The notes: generated from the letters alone by a model not told the origin. Shown: positions 25,489 to 34,608, numbered from the stretch's first letter. The stretch: 41,985 nt of DNA from Berkiella sp964502705 (GCA_964502705.1 CAZCXZ010000015.1:1-41985); one strand, 5' to 3'. Numbers and translations: made by a program.

Positions 25489-26488
25489 TAGCCGATTCCT
25501 ACTTTGGTTTGTGCTTCCATTTTATCCATGGCTTGTTTGATGGTGACTTCGTTATCAGTTGGGAGCCCCAGTGAGCGTCCGACTTGGTTGTTGACCGAGA
25601 CCGAAAATTCTCGAAGATATTNNNNNNNNNNTATTGGGGTTTAGGAAGATGCTTATCTTTGCTATTCATCACTTTAATAACTTCTTCTGCGGTCTGGTCT
25701 GCAATTTGTTTCGTATTGGAGTAGACCGCTGCGAATGCGCCATTGTTAACGAAGGTTCTTGAATATCCAACCAGAGGCACGCGTTTGTGGAAAGCGGTTA
25801 GCAGCATGCCACGGGCTGTTTTGAGGTTATAGATCCGACTATCTGGCACTGCTAAGATGACTTTTGCGTCGTCTAACAGTGTGTCTAAAACCGTCGCTGG
25901 GTTTTCATATTTATCGACGACCACCGTATTGATGTCAAAAGAATATTTGGGTGATAATTTTTGTAGCATTTCTTGATGGTAGCGCGATTCTGAGCCCAGG
26001 ATAATGCCTACCATTTTTGGCGGTGTGCGATTAAATAAACAGGCAATCAAATTTAACTGACGCTGCAAAGGTTGATCAAGATATATCACGCTAATGGGAT
26101 GTTTGGGATCATTCAATCTGCGTTGATGCGTTTCCAATAGCTGCTCAAAGATGGCTTTTCGTGTTAGAACACTTAATACCGGAAGATGGGTATCACTTTG
26201 TAAGACTTGTCTTAGGCCTTCAGAGCCAATCGCAACGACAAGACAAGCTTGAGGATAATTTTGTAAGGTTTTCTTGCCATGCATATTCTCAGCTAATAAG
26301 TGAACTAACTTTGTTTTGGCAGGTATTTTGCCGAAAAGGGCAGCTTCAATGCGATGCACCACAGCAAAGTGACTATTGTTAGAAACAAGGACAATGGTTG
26401 AGCAACCAAAAGCAGCGGAGTGCCACAGCAAAAGGGAGAGCAAAGCCCCTACCGAAAAGTGAAAAGTCTTGATAGAAGCTAGAGACAT
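25488..26488 (-). CDS. ABC-type substrate-binding protein, interrupted by an assembly gap
   Basis: An exported protein (hydrophobic signal at about 10-28 ending AAFGC, so signal peptide or possibly lipoprotein) of the ABC_sub_bind (PF04392, TrpX-like) type: GSEGLRQVL, PVLSVLTRKA, ISVIYLDQPLQRQL, KMVGIILGSESRY, AVPDSRIYN, PLVGYSRTFVNNGAFAAVYSN. Ten Ns at 25622-25631 break the frame. Beyond the gap the conserved C-terminus (YLREFSVSVNNQVGRSLGL) lies in another frame and ends in a TAA at 25488-25490 that overlaps the barA ATG. Merging the TATT present on both sides of the Ns restores one frame reading PQYLREF. It may deliver ligand information to the BarA periplasmic domain. Confidence 0.82.
25622..25631. 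other. assembly gap of 10 N (probably false)
   Basis: Flanks are ...GATATT before and TATTGGGG... after the gap. The shared TATT suggests the contig ends overlap by 4 bases and that nothing is missing. Removing 14 bases restores the reading frame of the substrate-binding gene. Confidence 0.8.
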
Positions 26489-26607
26489 TTTACTCAGCAG
26501 AAAACACTAATTTACTGATTTATACAGTTACCTATTAAGCTTGGCAATAACTTAAGCAAAATAAATTGTTGGGTGCTAAACTAAAGACATTCCACGGAGG
26601 ATTGACT

Positions 26608-26877
26608 GTGCAAAAACAAAAAATAATTATGTTGTCTACCTTAATTTTGGCGTCGCTTGCAGGTTGCAAATGGCAAGATGATTTTCGTGATAGGCAGCAA
26701 CCACAGATTTTAGAACAACCACGCCGTCCGACATTAAATGTCGATTCAGTCGATTATGAAGGTGATCCGTTGACCGAAGAAACGGAAATCGAAAACAATA
26801 CGTGTCTGCCAAGTATTGATGGTCTGAATGAAATTCCAGAAGTACCTGAATATCCGGCGGGGGTAGAGATTAGATAA
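26608..26877 (+). CDS. small putative lipoprotein
   Basis: An 89-residue protein. Start GTG 26608 is preferred, with GGAGG 8 bases before it, giving a compact type II signal: MQKQKIIMLSTLILASLAGC with lipobox L-A-G-C and lipidated Cys20. The mature part is acidic, Pro-rich and probably unstructured (about 70 residues), with one further Cys. The residue after the lipid Cys is Lys, so outer-membrane targeting is expected by the +2 rule. It is divergent from the binding-protein/barA operon. I do not recognise the family. Confidence 0.7.
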   Translation: MQKQKIIMLSTLILASLAGCKWQDDFRDRQQPQILEQPRRPTLNVDSVDYEGDPLTEETEIENNTCLPSIDGLNEIPEVPEYPAGVEIR

Positions 26878-26883
26878 AAAGTA

Positions 26884-26939
26884 TGTAGGGGACGGCCACC
26901 GTGCCGTCCCGCGGGCCGACACAGTGGTCGGCCCCTACA
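26884..26939. repeat. small two-hairpin palindromic repeat, copy R4
   Basis: TGTAGGGG and CCCCTACA ends enclose GGGACGG/CCGTCCC and GGGCCGAC/GTCGGCCC hairpins. It is nearly the same length as R1. It lies between the convergent lipoprotein and bactofilin-like genes, leaving almost no other intergenic DNA, so it probably acts as their shared terminator. Confidence 0.85.
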
Positions 26940-26942
26940 GTA

Positions 26943-27560
26943 TTAGTTAGTTTTTGGTGCTTCTTTTGGCTTACTCGCTACTTTTTCAATCGTACCGCCT
27001 GAAACCTTACCTTTTAGGCTAGATTCCGGATCCATTTTTACGATCCCTTTACCGGATGCGAACACAATATTGCCATTCACTTGAGTACGAGTCAGATTGA
27101 GGGTTTGTTGTTCACCTTGAACACCTTCGATATTGATGTTCTGTGTGGAAGAGTCAATTAAATCAACGTTAGCGCTGGTAACGGTGAGCAGTTTTTCAAA
27201 CTGTGAGCTTCTGGCGCCCAAAAAGCCGTAAACGGTCATCGGTGCTGACACTTGCACATTTTTCAGCTGCATTTGACCATTGATGCTAACGGGGCCTGTT
27301 AATTCAGAATTTTCCAGTTGGCATTGTCCATTGACGGTGAGTTCTTTAAAGCTGGAATCTTTTGCCATGATATAGCCATTAATAACGGCAGCATCTTTCA
27401 TGGTGACACTTTCAAGTTGGATCATGCCGGAATGATATAGTTTCTTTTGTGTCGTATTGCTTAAACTGATTGCACCAAATTGCATGTCTGATGATGGCGC
27501 AGTCGCGTAGCTTGTGGTTTGAACTGTTAACAAAGCAAGAAGAACAGCTTGTTTTAACAT
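26943..27560 (-). CDS. exported bactofilin-like beta-repeat protein
   Basis: The 205-residue protein has an N-terminal signal peptide (MLKQAVLLALLTVQTTSYATA). The mature part is a run of short strand-turn units with regularly spaced small and hydrophobic residues and recurring Gly or Asn turns (INGYIMAKDSSFKELTVNGQCQLENSELTGPVSINGQMQLKN), as in right-handed beta-solenoids of the bactofilin/polymer-forming type. A Lys/Pro-rich tail ends it. Classical bactofilins are cytosolic, so an exported form is unusual. It follows the NSS transporter gene by 27 bases on the same strand. Function is unknown; resemblance is by fold pattern only. Confidence 0.6.
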   Translation of the reverse strand: MLKQAVLLALLTVQTTSYATAPSSDMQFGAISLSNTTQKKLYHSGMIQLESVTMKDAAVINGYIMAKDSSFKELTVNGQCQLENSELTGPVSINGQMQLKNVQVSAPMTVYGFLGARSSQFEKLLTVTSANVDLIDSSTQNINIEGVQGEQQTLNLTRTQVNGNIVFASGKGIVKMDPESSLKGKVSGGTIEKVASKPKEAPKTN

Positions 27561-27587
27561 GATTTAAATCCTTTTAAATGGAGAGCG

Positions 27588-28940
27588 CTAAATGAAATTT
27601 GCCACAAATACCGTGAAAATGCCAAGGGGAGCGAGATAGCGGATGGCAAAGCGCCATGCAAGATAAATCTTAGGCATCGATTCACCGAACTCAGCTTGCA
27701 CGTCTTTGGGCTTCATGATCCATCCCGCAAAGATGCAATACAAAAAGGCGCCGACTGGCAAGAGAATATTGATTGGGATATCGGTCAGTAAATCAAAAAT
27801 GCCCCATTTTGAGAAAACTTTAACGTTTTGCCAAAGGTTAAAGGAGAAGACACTTAACAAGCCCATAATCCACGCAAGCACGCCAATATAAAAGGCGCCT
27901 CTTTTGCGAGAGATATTCCATCGCTCATAGAGTAAAGCAACGAGTGGCTCACCCATGGAAATGGATGAAGTCCAGGCTGCAAAAAGGAGCAAGGTAAAAA
28001 AGAGGATAGCGATAACTTGCGATCCTGGCATTTGGCTAAAAGCGATGGGCAGAATTTGGAACATCAGCCCTGGGCCACTTTCGGGTTGTAAGCCATGCGA
28101 AAATACAATCGGAAATATGGCGAGTCCGGCTAAAATGGCCACCATCACATTGATCACTGAAATGATAAGTACGGTTTCAACCATATTGGTTTTTTTAGAT
28201 AAATAAGACCCATAAATTAAGATGGCGCCAGCGCCGGTTGCAAGCGAGAAGAAAGCTTGTCCCATGGCATTGATGACAGCTTTTGAGGTGAAGGCTTCTA
28301 ATTTAAATGAAAATAAGAAATGCGTAGCTTGCTTAAAATCGCCAACGAAACCGGCATAAACCACTAAGAAGAGCAGGATAATCAGAAGAGCAGGCATCAT
28401 CCATTTAGAGGCTTTTTCGATTCCGGCATTTACGCCAAGTGCCACCACAATCATGGTTAAAAACATAAAAACGCTGTGCCAAGCGATCAGCGTCATAGGG
28501 GAACTTAAGAGGTTGCTCCACAATTGTACAATATCGACCGCGCTGATATTGACGAAAGTCCCTTTGAAAGCATAAAACAAATACGCAATTGACCAGCCGG
28601 ATACCACACTGTAAAAACTTAAGACCATGAGCAAGGTTAAGCAACCTAACCAGCCAAGCCCTTCCCAGCGTGTGGAGTGATTAGCCGCTTTTGCGACCGT
28701 TGCTAACGTGTTAACGGCATTTTGTCTGCCATGGCGACCAATCAGCAATTCAGCGATCATCGCAGGAATACCAACCAGCAGCGTGCAAAGAAGATAGGTG
28801 ACCACAAAGGCGCCGCCACCATTGTTACCGGCGACGTAAGGGAATTTCCAGATATTGCCAAGACCCACCGCAGCACCAGCGGTTACCATAATGAAGGCAA
28901 AGCGAGAGCTCCAAAGACTGCGTTCTTGCGAGTTTGACAT
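27588..28940 (-). CDS. sodium-dependent transporter, NSS/SNF family
   Basis: This is a 450-residue polytopic inner-membrane protein with about 11-12 membrane helices. The N-terminal FIMVTAGAAVGLGNIWKFPYVAGNNGGGAFV is the TM1 signature of the neurotransmitter:sodium symporter family, carrying the unwound Na+/substrate site. Later segments (AFFSLATGAGAILIYGSYL, and the S-x-x-E/G-P TM8 area) fit too. Bacterial members import amino acids such as Trp, Tyr or Leu with Na+. The substrate cannot be read from the sequence. Confidence 0.92.
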   Translation of the reverse strand: MSNSQERSLWSSRFAFIMVTAGAAVGLGNIWKFPYVAGNNGGGAFVVTYLLCTLLVGIPAMIAELLIGRHGRQNAVNTLATVAKAANHSTRWEGLGWLGCLTLLMVLSFYSVVSGWSIAYLFYAFKGTFVNISAVDIVQLWSNLLSSPMTLIAWHSVFMFLTMIVVALGVNAGIEKASKWMMPALLIILLFLVVYAGFVGDFKQATHFLFSFKLEAFTSKAVINAMGQAFFSLATGAGAILIYGSYLSKKTNMVETVLIISVINVMVAILAGLAIFPIVFSHGLQPESGPGLMFQILPIAFSQMPGSQVIAILFFTLLLFAAWTSSISMGEPLVALLYERWNISRKRGAFYIGVLAWIMGLLSVFSFNLWQNVKVFSKWGIFDLLTDIPINILLPVGAFLYCIFAGWIMKPKDVQAEFGESMPKIYLAWRFAIRYLAPLGIFTVFVANFI

Positions 28941-29029
28941 AGGTTTTTTTCTATTATTTTGACAAGCAGCACCTTAACACCAATTATAGGGGCCTGCAAA
29001 CCAACTGCCCTACATAGTGAGATAGATGA

Positions 29030-29806
29030 ATGAGTGTGTTTGTCTTTGATATTGAAACCGTGCCCGATGTGTGTAGCGCGAGACGACTACTGAACTTACA
29101 AGGTGAATCCGACGAGGTGGTATTAGATGCGCTGTTGTCGATCACGAAGGAGACAACGGGGTCGACCTTTGTTAAATACCATTTACAAAAGATAGTAGCT
29201 ATCTCTGCGGTGTTACGCCAGGGCGATAATTTAAAAGTATGGTCTTTAGGTACAGAGCAGTCTTCTGAAGAAGAACTCATTCAACGCTTCTTTGCCGGTA
29301 TCGACAAATACAAGCCGACGCTGGTTTCGTGGAATGGCACGGGCTTTGATTTGCCGGTATTACATTACCGTGCACTTTATCATGGCGTTCCAGCGAACAC
29401 TTACTGGGATATGGGTGAACAGGATAATTCTTTTAAGTATAATAACTACCTCAATCGCTATCATATGCGTCACTTGGATTTAATGGATACCCTCGCCGCT
29501 TATCAGTCCAAGGCTTATGCGCGTTTAGATGATATCGCAAAAATGTTAGGCTTCCCCGGTAAAATGGGGATCGACGGTTCAGAAGTATTAAATTACTTCA
29601 GCCGTGGGGATGTGAAGACCATCCGTGATTACTGTGAAACAGATGTTTTGAATACGTATTTAGTGTATTTACGGTTCCAATTAATGCGTGGCCAATTATC
29701 GCCAGCACAGTATGAAGATGAAATTATACTGACTAAAACAATGTTGCATGATTCAGATGAACTGCATTTACAGACCTTTCTCGAAGCTTGGTTAGAACAG
29801 GAGTAG
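29030..29806 (+). CDS. 3'-5' exonuclease, PolB exonuclease-like type 2
   Basis: The 258-residue protein is a stand-alone DnaQ-fold exonuclease of the DNA_pol_B_exo2 (PF10108) type. Exo I is FDIETVPD, Exo II is SWNGTGFDLPVL and Exo III is YCETDVLNTYL, giving the DEDDy set Asp, Glu, Asp, Tyr/Asp. It is soluble and complete. rlmD begins 8 bases after its stop, so it probably leads the exo-rlmD-relA operon. The substrate is unproven; a nucleic-acid 3' end is expected. Confidence 0.88.
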   Translation: MSVFVFDIETVPDVCSARRLLNLQGESDEVVLDALLSITKETTGSTFVKYHLQKIVAISAVLRQGDNLKVWSLGTEQSSEEELIQRFFAGIDKYKPTLVSWNGTGFDLPVLHYRALYHGVPANTYWDMGEQDNSFKYNNYLNRYHMRHLDLMDTLAAYQSKAYARLDDIAKMLGFPGKMGIDGSEVLNYFSRGDVKTIRDYCETDVLNTYLVYLRFQLMRGQLSPAQYEDEIILTKTMLHDSDELHLQTFLEAWLEQE

Positions 29807-29814
29807 ACTTTTAC

Positions 29815-31146
29815 ATGTCACGTCGCACAAGAAAAATTCCCGAACCGATTGAAGTTGCTATAACGGGGTTGTCTCATGATGGTCGCGGGATTGCGCGTGT
29901 CAATGACAAAGTGATGTTTGTGTTTGGCGCCTTGCCGGATGAAACCGTTCGTGTGCAAATCACAAAATCTCATAGCCGCTTTCAAGAGGCTAACACGATT
30001 GAAGTCATCACACCTTCGCCCATGCGTGTTAAACCGCCATGCCAACATTTTGGAACCTGCGGTGGTTGCAGTTTGCAGCATATTTCTCCTAATGACCAAG
30101 TGAAGCTTAAACAGTCTTGGTTGGCCGATCAATTGATGCATCAAGGCAAGGTAACCCCTGTAGAATGGCTTGAGCCTCTTCATAGCGAACCTCTGGGCTA
30201 TCGGCAAAAAGCTCGCTTAGCCGCGCGCTATGTACCGCAAAAGCAAACGGTCTTGGTCGGTTTTCGTGAACAAGCGAATAGCAAAATTGCCATCCTGGAA
30301 TCATGTGAAACCCTCGATGTGAGAGTCGGGCATAAAATCAAAGCTTTACGCGAGATGATTGAAACCTTAGAAGGCAAAGAAACCATCGCGCAAATTGAAG
30401 TCGCAGCAAGTAAAGATGACGTGGCATTAATTTTTCGCCATTTAGAGGCACTCAATAATGCGGACTTACAGCGTTTAACCACCTTTTGCCAAGAGAATGC
30501 TTTTTCACTATGGTTGCAGCCGTCGAACAATCAATCGGTTCATAAGGTATGGCCACAAGACGGTAATCCCTACTTAACGTATACATTGCCAGCACAAGAT
30601 CTGACCTTTGCGTTTCATCCCATGGACTTCACGCAAGTGAATGCCGAAATGAACCAAAAGATGATTAATCAAGCCTTAAGCTTACTGGATCCAAAACCAA
30701 CGGATGTGATTTTAGATCTGTTTTGCGGATTGGGTAACTTTAGCCTACCTTTTGCTAAGTATGCTTCCAAAGTGGTTGGCGTTGAAGGGAGTGTGCAATC
30801 TGTCACACGGGCAAAAGACAATGCCAAACGCAATCAATTATCTAACACAGAATTCTATGCATTTAACTTAGAAGAAGAGATCAAAGATCAGCCTTTTGCA
30901 AAGCAGCATTACAATAAAATTATTCTTGATCCGCCTCGTAGTGGTGCGCAAAAATTGGTAGAAGATATGGCACGATTGAAGCCAAAAGAGATCCTGTACG
31001 TTTCCTGTAATAGCGCAACCTTTGTCAGGGATGCTGCTATACTGGTTCATCAACATGGTTACAAGCTAGCAAAACTTGGGGTTATGGATATGTTCCCCCA
31101 GACCGCACACATCGAAACGATGGGGTTGTTCGTGTCTGCAAAATAA
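29815..31146 (+). CDS. rlmD: 23S rRNA (uracil(1939)-C(5))-methyltransferase
   Basis: RlmD (RumA) methylates U1939 of 23S rRNA using SAM. The 443-residue protein has an N-terminal TRAM domain (IEVAITGLSHDGRGIARV), Fe-S cysteines in CQHFGTCGGCSLQH and ESCETL, the SAM site DLFCGLGNFSLP, NKIILDPPRSGA and catalytic Cys in LYVSCNSATFVRD. ATG 29815 with upstream AGGAG is preferred over the TTG at 29788. It lies directly before relA, as in E. coli. Confidence 0.95.
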   Translation: MSRRTRKIPEPIEVAITGLSHDGRGIARVNDKVMFVFGALPDETVRVQITKSHSRFQEANTIEVITPSPMRVKPPCQHFGTCGGCSLQHISPNDQVKLKQSWLADQLMHQGKVTPVEWLEPLHSEPLGYRQKARLAARYVPQKQTVLVGFREQANSKIAILESCETLDVRVGHKIKALREMIETLEGKETIAQIEVAASKDDVALIFRHLEALNNADLQRLTTFCQENAFSLWLQPSNNQSVHKVWPQDGNPYLTYTLPAQDLTFAFHPMDFTQVNAEMNQKMINQALSLLDPKPTDVILDLFCGLGNFSLPFAKYASKVVGVEGSVQSVTRAKDNAKRNQLSNTEFYAFNLEEEIKDQPFAKQHYNKIILDPPRSGAQKLVEDMARLKPKEILYVSCNSATFVRDAAILVHQHGYKLAKLGVMDMFPQTAHIETMGLFVSAK

Positions 31147-31158
31147 AAGGGACTCAGC

Positions 31159-33345
31159 ATGGTTAAAATCAGAGATGATCTACCCAAAGCAACTGACGGC
31201 ACCATTGATATAGAGCAATGGGCAGCGCGTATTTGCGCCAACCGTTCGGTGGAAGATAAGCAGCACTTGCTACAAAGTGCCATGCTGTCCTTGGAGAATG
31301 GTGGCCATCATTTAACCAGTGTGAATGAGTCCTGCTTGCGCCAAGGGTTGCTCACGGCAGAAACCCTGGTGACGCTTGAACCTGACATCGCTACGTTAAT
31401 GGCGGCTGTTGTGTATTTTGCAGTGCACTATGGTGAACTCAGCATTGAAAATGTGCAAACGCACCTCGGAGAAGAAGTCGCTTCATTAGTATCCGGCGTT
31501 ATACAAATTACCACCCATACCCATCAGGCGAAAGGCCAAGGCGGCTCTTCTAAGCATGATAATTTACGAAGGATGTTGCTGGCGGTCGTTGAAGACGTCC
31601 GCGTCGTTCTCATTAAATTAGCAGAACGGATCACCTCACTTAGGGCAGCTTCGCAATTAGAAAAAGAAGCACGTCAGCAATTAGCGATCGAAACTCGCGA
31701 TATTTATGCGCCATTGGCCAACCGTTTAGGGATTGGTCAGATCAAATGGGAATTAGAAGACTTTGCTTTTCGCTATCTTGAGCCTGATGCTTACAAACAT
31801 ATTGCCAAATTACTTGATGAAAAGCGCCTTGATAGAGAAGTCTATGTTAAAAATGTCATAGAAACCATCAAAAATGCCCTGGAAAAAGAAGACATTCATG
31901 CTGAAATCTCTGGTCGCGTAAAGCATATTTATAGTATCTGGCGCAAAATGTTGCGTAAAAATCTCGATTTTCAAGATATTTACGACGTTCGCGCGGTGCG
32001 GGTACTCGTGCCAGAAGTGCGAGATTGTTATGCCGCGTTAGGTATTGTGCATTCGTTGTGGCAGCATATTCCTAAAGAATTTGACGACTATATTGCTACA
32101 CCTAAAGAAAATAATTATCGCTCGTTACATACTGCAGTCATTGGGCCAGAAGGGCGTACGCTAGAAATTCAAATTCGTACCGTAGACATGCATCAAGAAG
32201 CTGAACTGGGTGTCGCAGCGCATTGGTTATACAAAGAAGGCGGCAAGCACGACGTTAGCTACCAAAAACGTCTCAATTCCTTACGGCAAATTCTGGATTG
32301 GAGTGATCAAGCTGAGAATGGCGATAGTGAAGAAGTGCTATTGCAAGAAGTGTTGGAAGACCGGGTTTATGTGTTTACCCCCCAAGGGGACGTTATTGAT
32401 TTACCAGCAGGCTCAACTCCCTTAGATTTTGCGTATCAAATTCATACAGAACTTGGACATCGCTGTCGCGGTGCGAAGGTCAATGGTTCGATTGTGCCTT
32501 TGAACTATCAATTAACCTCGGGCGAACAAGTTGAGATTATTTCGATTAAAGAGGGTAATCCAAGCCGGGATTGGCTAAATTCTAGCTTAGGCTACTTAGG
32601 AAGTATTCGTGCTCGCGCAAAAGTGCATAATTGGTTTAAACGCCAAGCACGTGATCAAAATGTGCACCACGGTAAAGAAATGCTTGAAAAAGAATTCAAG
32701 CGCATGGGCTTAGAGCAAAGCGGTATTGGTAAATTACTGCCTAAGTTAGGCGTTAAATCGATGGAAGATCTCTATGCCTGCGTTGGGGGCGGTGATCTGC
32801 GCATTCAACAAATTGTGAATTTAATTCAACGTACTGAACCGGTAGAAGATGAAATCGTTGCGCATGTCAGTAAATCGTTTAGTACACCTTCTGAAATCAC
32901 GATTCAGGGTGTTGGGAATTTACTGTGCCATTTTGGTCGTTGCTGTAAACCGTTACCAGGGGATCGTATCACCGGTTTTATTACCCTTGGGCGAGGCGTG
33001 ACGATTCATCGTCAAGATTGTATTCATATTTTGGAAAAGCCAGAAGAAGAGCATCGCCTTATTCAAGTTGAATGGGGGGAAACCATGCGTAGCGTTTACC
33101 CTGTCGATATTAAAATCAGTGCTTATGACAGACAAGGACTATTGCGCGATATCACCTCGATTCTAAGTAATGAAAAAGTGAATGTTATTGCGGTGAATAC
33201 GCTTACCAATAAAAACGACAATATGGCACGCCTTGTGTTAACGGTAGAAATTGCCGATTTGGGTGGGTTAATGACCATTTTGAATAAAATATTGCAAATA
33301 CCGAACGTATTAGAAGCAGAACGAGTGCACGAAGCGAAGAAGTAA
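31159..33345 (+). CDS. relA: GTP pyrophosphokinase RelA
   Basis: RelA makes (p)ppGpp on stalled ribosomes. The 728-residue product has a degenerate HD domain (HDNLRRMLLAVVEDVRVVLIKLAER, lacking the HD pair needed for hydrolysis), the synthetase domain with DIYDVRAVRVLV and EFDDYIATPKENNYRSLHTAV, TGS (VFTPQGDVIDLPAGSTPLDFAY), a zinc-finger region (HFGRCCKPLPGD) and a C-terminal ACT domain. The EFDDYIA form and the inactive HD mark it as RelA rather than SpoT. Gene order rlmD-relA-mazG matches E. coli, with a large palindromic repeat where mazEF sits there. Confidence 0.96.
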   Translation: MVKIRDDLPKATDGTIDIEQWAARICANRSVEDKQHLLQSAMLSLENGGHHLTSVNESCLRQGLLTAETLVTLEPDIATLMAAVVYFAVHYGELSIENVQTHLGEEVASLVSGVIQITTHTHQAKGQGGSSKHDNLRRMLLAVVEDVRVVLIKLAERITSLRAASQLEKEARQQLAIETRDIYAPLANRLGIGQIKWELEDFAFRYLEPDAYKHIAKLLDEKRLDREVYVKNVIETIKNALEKEDIHAEISGRVKHIYSIWRKMLRKNLDFQDIYDVRAVRVLVPEVRDCYAALGIVHSLWQHIPKEFDDYIATPKENNYRSLHTAVIGPEGRTLEIQIRTVDMHQEAELGVAAHWLYKEGGKHDVSYQKRLNSLRQILDWSDQAENGDSEEVLLQEVLEDRVYVFTPQGDVIDLPAGSTPLDFAYQIHTELGHRCRGAKVNGSIVPLNYQLTSGEQVEIISIKEGNPSRDWLNSSLGYLGSIRARAKVHNWFKRQARDQNVHHGKEMLEKEFKRMGLEQSGIGKLLPKLGVKSMEDLYACVGGGDLRIQQIVNLIQRTEPVEDEIVAHVSKSFSTPSEITIQGVGNLLCHFGRCCKPLPGDRITGFITLGRGVTIHRQDCIHILEKPEEEHRLIQVEWGETMRSVYPVDIKISAYDRQGLLRDITSILSNEKVNVIAVNTLTNKNDNMARLVLTVEIADLGGLMTILNKILQIPNVLEAERVHEAKK

Positions 33346-33374
33346 GATTTTAAATTACTTAAATATAATGTATT

Positions 33375-33635
33375 AGCAGCGGTAGCTGCGTAGGAATATA
33401 GCCCCGCATGAAGTTTTATGAGCCGTAAGGCGAATAAAACGGAATGTGGGGAAAATTGAGACCCCACACTCTCTAAGCCCCGGTAGGGGCGAAACTTCTT
33501 TATGAGTATCTTAAAATGTTTCACCCCTGCTGGGGTTTAGTCTTTTGTGTGTTGCATACCCCACGTTTCGGCCGTCTTCGCTACGCTTCGACGCGCCTAC
33601 ACGCGGGGCTATATTCCTACGCAGCTACCGCTGCT
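33375..33635. repeat. large nested palindromic repeat, copy A
   Basis: This 261-base element fills the relA-mazG gap. Its outer 33 bases (33375-33407 and 33603-33635) are perfect inverted repeats. Inside, GTGGGG/CCCCAC arms flank a second long palindrome whose arms read AAGCCCCGGTAGGGGCGAAAC and GTTTCACCCCTGCTGGGGTTT. The whole can fold into one long interrupted hairpin with two asymmetric side segments. There is no open frame of note. A second copy in inverse orientation lies at 39664-39929. It resembles a MITE-like or large REP-like element without an encoded transposase. Confidence 0.88.
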
Positions 33636-33655
33636 AAAGAGTGGTGGTGTTAAAC

Positions 33656-34426
33656 ATGACAAAAGATAATTCCAATATCCTCCAAGACCTCCTCAACATC
33701 ATGGCAAAACTCCGTTCAAATGAAGGCTGCGCCTGGGACAGGGCGCAAACCTTTGCGACAATCGTGCCTCACACCATTGAAGAAGCCTATGAAGTGGCCG
33801 ATGTGATTGAGCGCAATCAGTTAACAGAGCTTCCAGGCGAATTAGGTGATCTCTTTCATCAAATTTTGTTTTACAGCCAAATGGCCAAAGAGCAAGGGAT
33901 GTTTGATTTATATGATGTGCTTTTGTCTTTAAAAGATAAACTGCTGCGTCGTCATCCGCATGTGTTTAATGGTGAAGAATATCAAACATGGGATGAACTT
34001 AAAAAGCTTGAAAAAAAAGAAAACCAAGATGGATTATTGTCAGACATATTAATGAACTTACCCGCATTATCCTCTGCGCAAAAATTGCAGAGAAAAGCCG
34101 CCACGGTTGGCTTTGATTGGCCGAATGTGCATCCTGTGATTGCGAAACTACATGAAGAAATTACCGAATTCGAAGAAGCCTTTGCATCAGGTGACAAAGC
34201 GGCCATGCAAGAAGAATTGGGGGATATTTTATTTGTGTGCGCTAATCTTGCGCGACATGCCAAGATTGATGCAGAGCAAACCTTGCGTTTAGCCAATGAA
34301 AAATTTAAACGGCGTTTTAAGGGTGTGGAACAACAGGTTAAAACATCCAATAAGCCATGGGATGCCCATAGTTTGGGAGAGTTAGAAGATTATTGGCAAC
34401 GCGTGAAAAAAAGTGAAAGAGAGTGA
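33656..34426 (+). CDS. mazG: nucleoside triphosphate pyrophosphohydrolase MazG
   Basis: MazG hydrolyses NTPs to NMPs plus PPi and can lower ppGpp in E. coli. The 256-residue protein has two MazG domains: the first with CAWDRAQTF, HTIEEAYEVADVI and ELGDLFHQILF, the second with EITEFEEAFASGD and EEELGDILFVCANLARH-type motifs (E-x-x-E and D-x-x-D metal ligands). It ends in RFKxVE and LEDYWQRVK as usual. ATG 33656 is preferred over GTG codons from 33641, as it begins just beyond the repeat element. Placement after relA is the conserved order. Confidence 0.94.
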   Translation: MTKDNSNILQDLLNIMAKLRSNEGCAWDRAQTFATIVPHTIEEAYEVADVIERNQLTELPGELGDLFHQILFYSQMAKEQGMFDLYDVLLSLKDKLLRRHPHVFNGEEYQTWDELKKLEKKENQDGLLSDILMNLPALSSAQKLQRKAATVGFDWPNVHPVIAKLHEEITEFEEAFASGDKAAMQEELGDILFVCANLARHAKIDAEQTLRLANEKFKRRFKGVEQQVKTSNKPWDAHSLGELEDYWQRVKKSERE

Positions 34427-34450
34427 TGGAGCAGGTTTCCCCGCTCCATC
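34425..34450. terminator. hairpin between convergent genes after mazG
   Basis: GATGGAGC (34425-34432) and GCTCCATC (34443-34450) form a perfect 8-pair stem that includes the mazG stop. There is no T-run on either side, so it may work only partly as a bidirectional terminator. Confidence 0.5.
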
Positions 34451-34608
34451 GAATAACCATTAGAGCTTTACTTTCGCTAATTTTTCAGTGAGCGCTACCA
34501 TATCAGGTGTTTCGACCTTTTCTGAATAGGCATCGCCCTTTTTAACCCATCTGCCAACGAGCTGGTCAGTATTAGCTCCCAATTGCAAATGTCGCTGCAA
34601 TAGCGGCG

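Noticed and set aside
30868..31283. Minus-strand frames over the rlmD/relA junction
   Set aside because: They lie wholly within strongly supported genes and show no family motifs.
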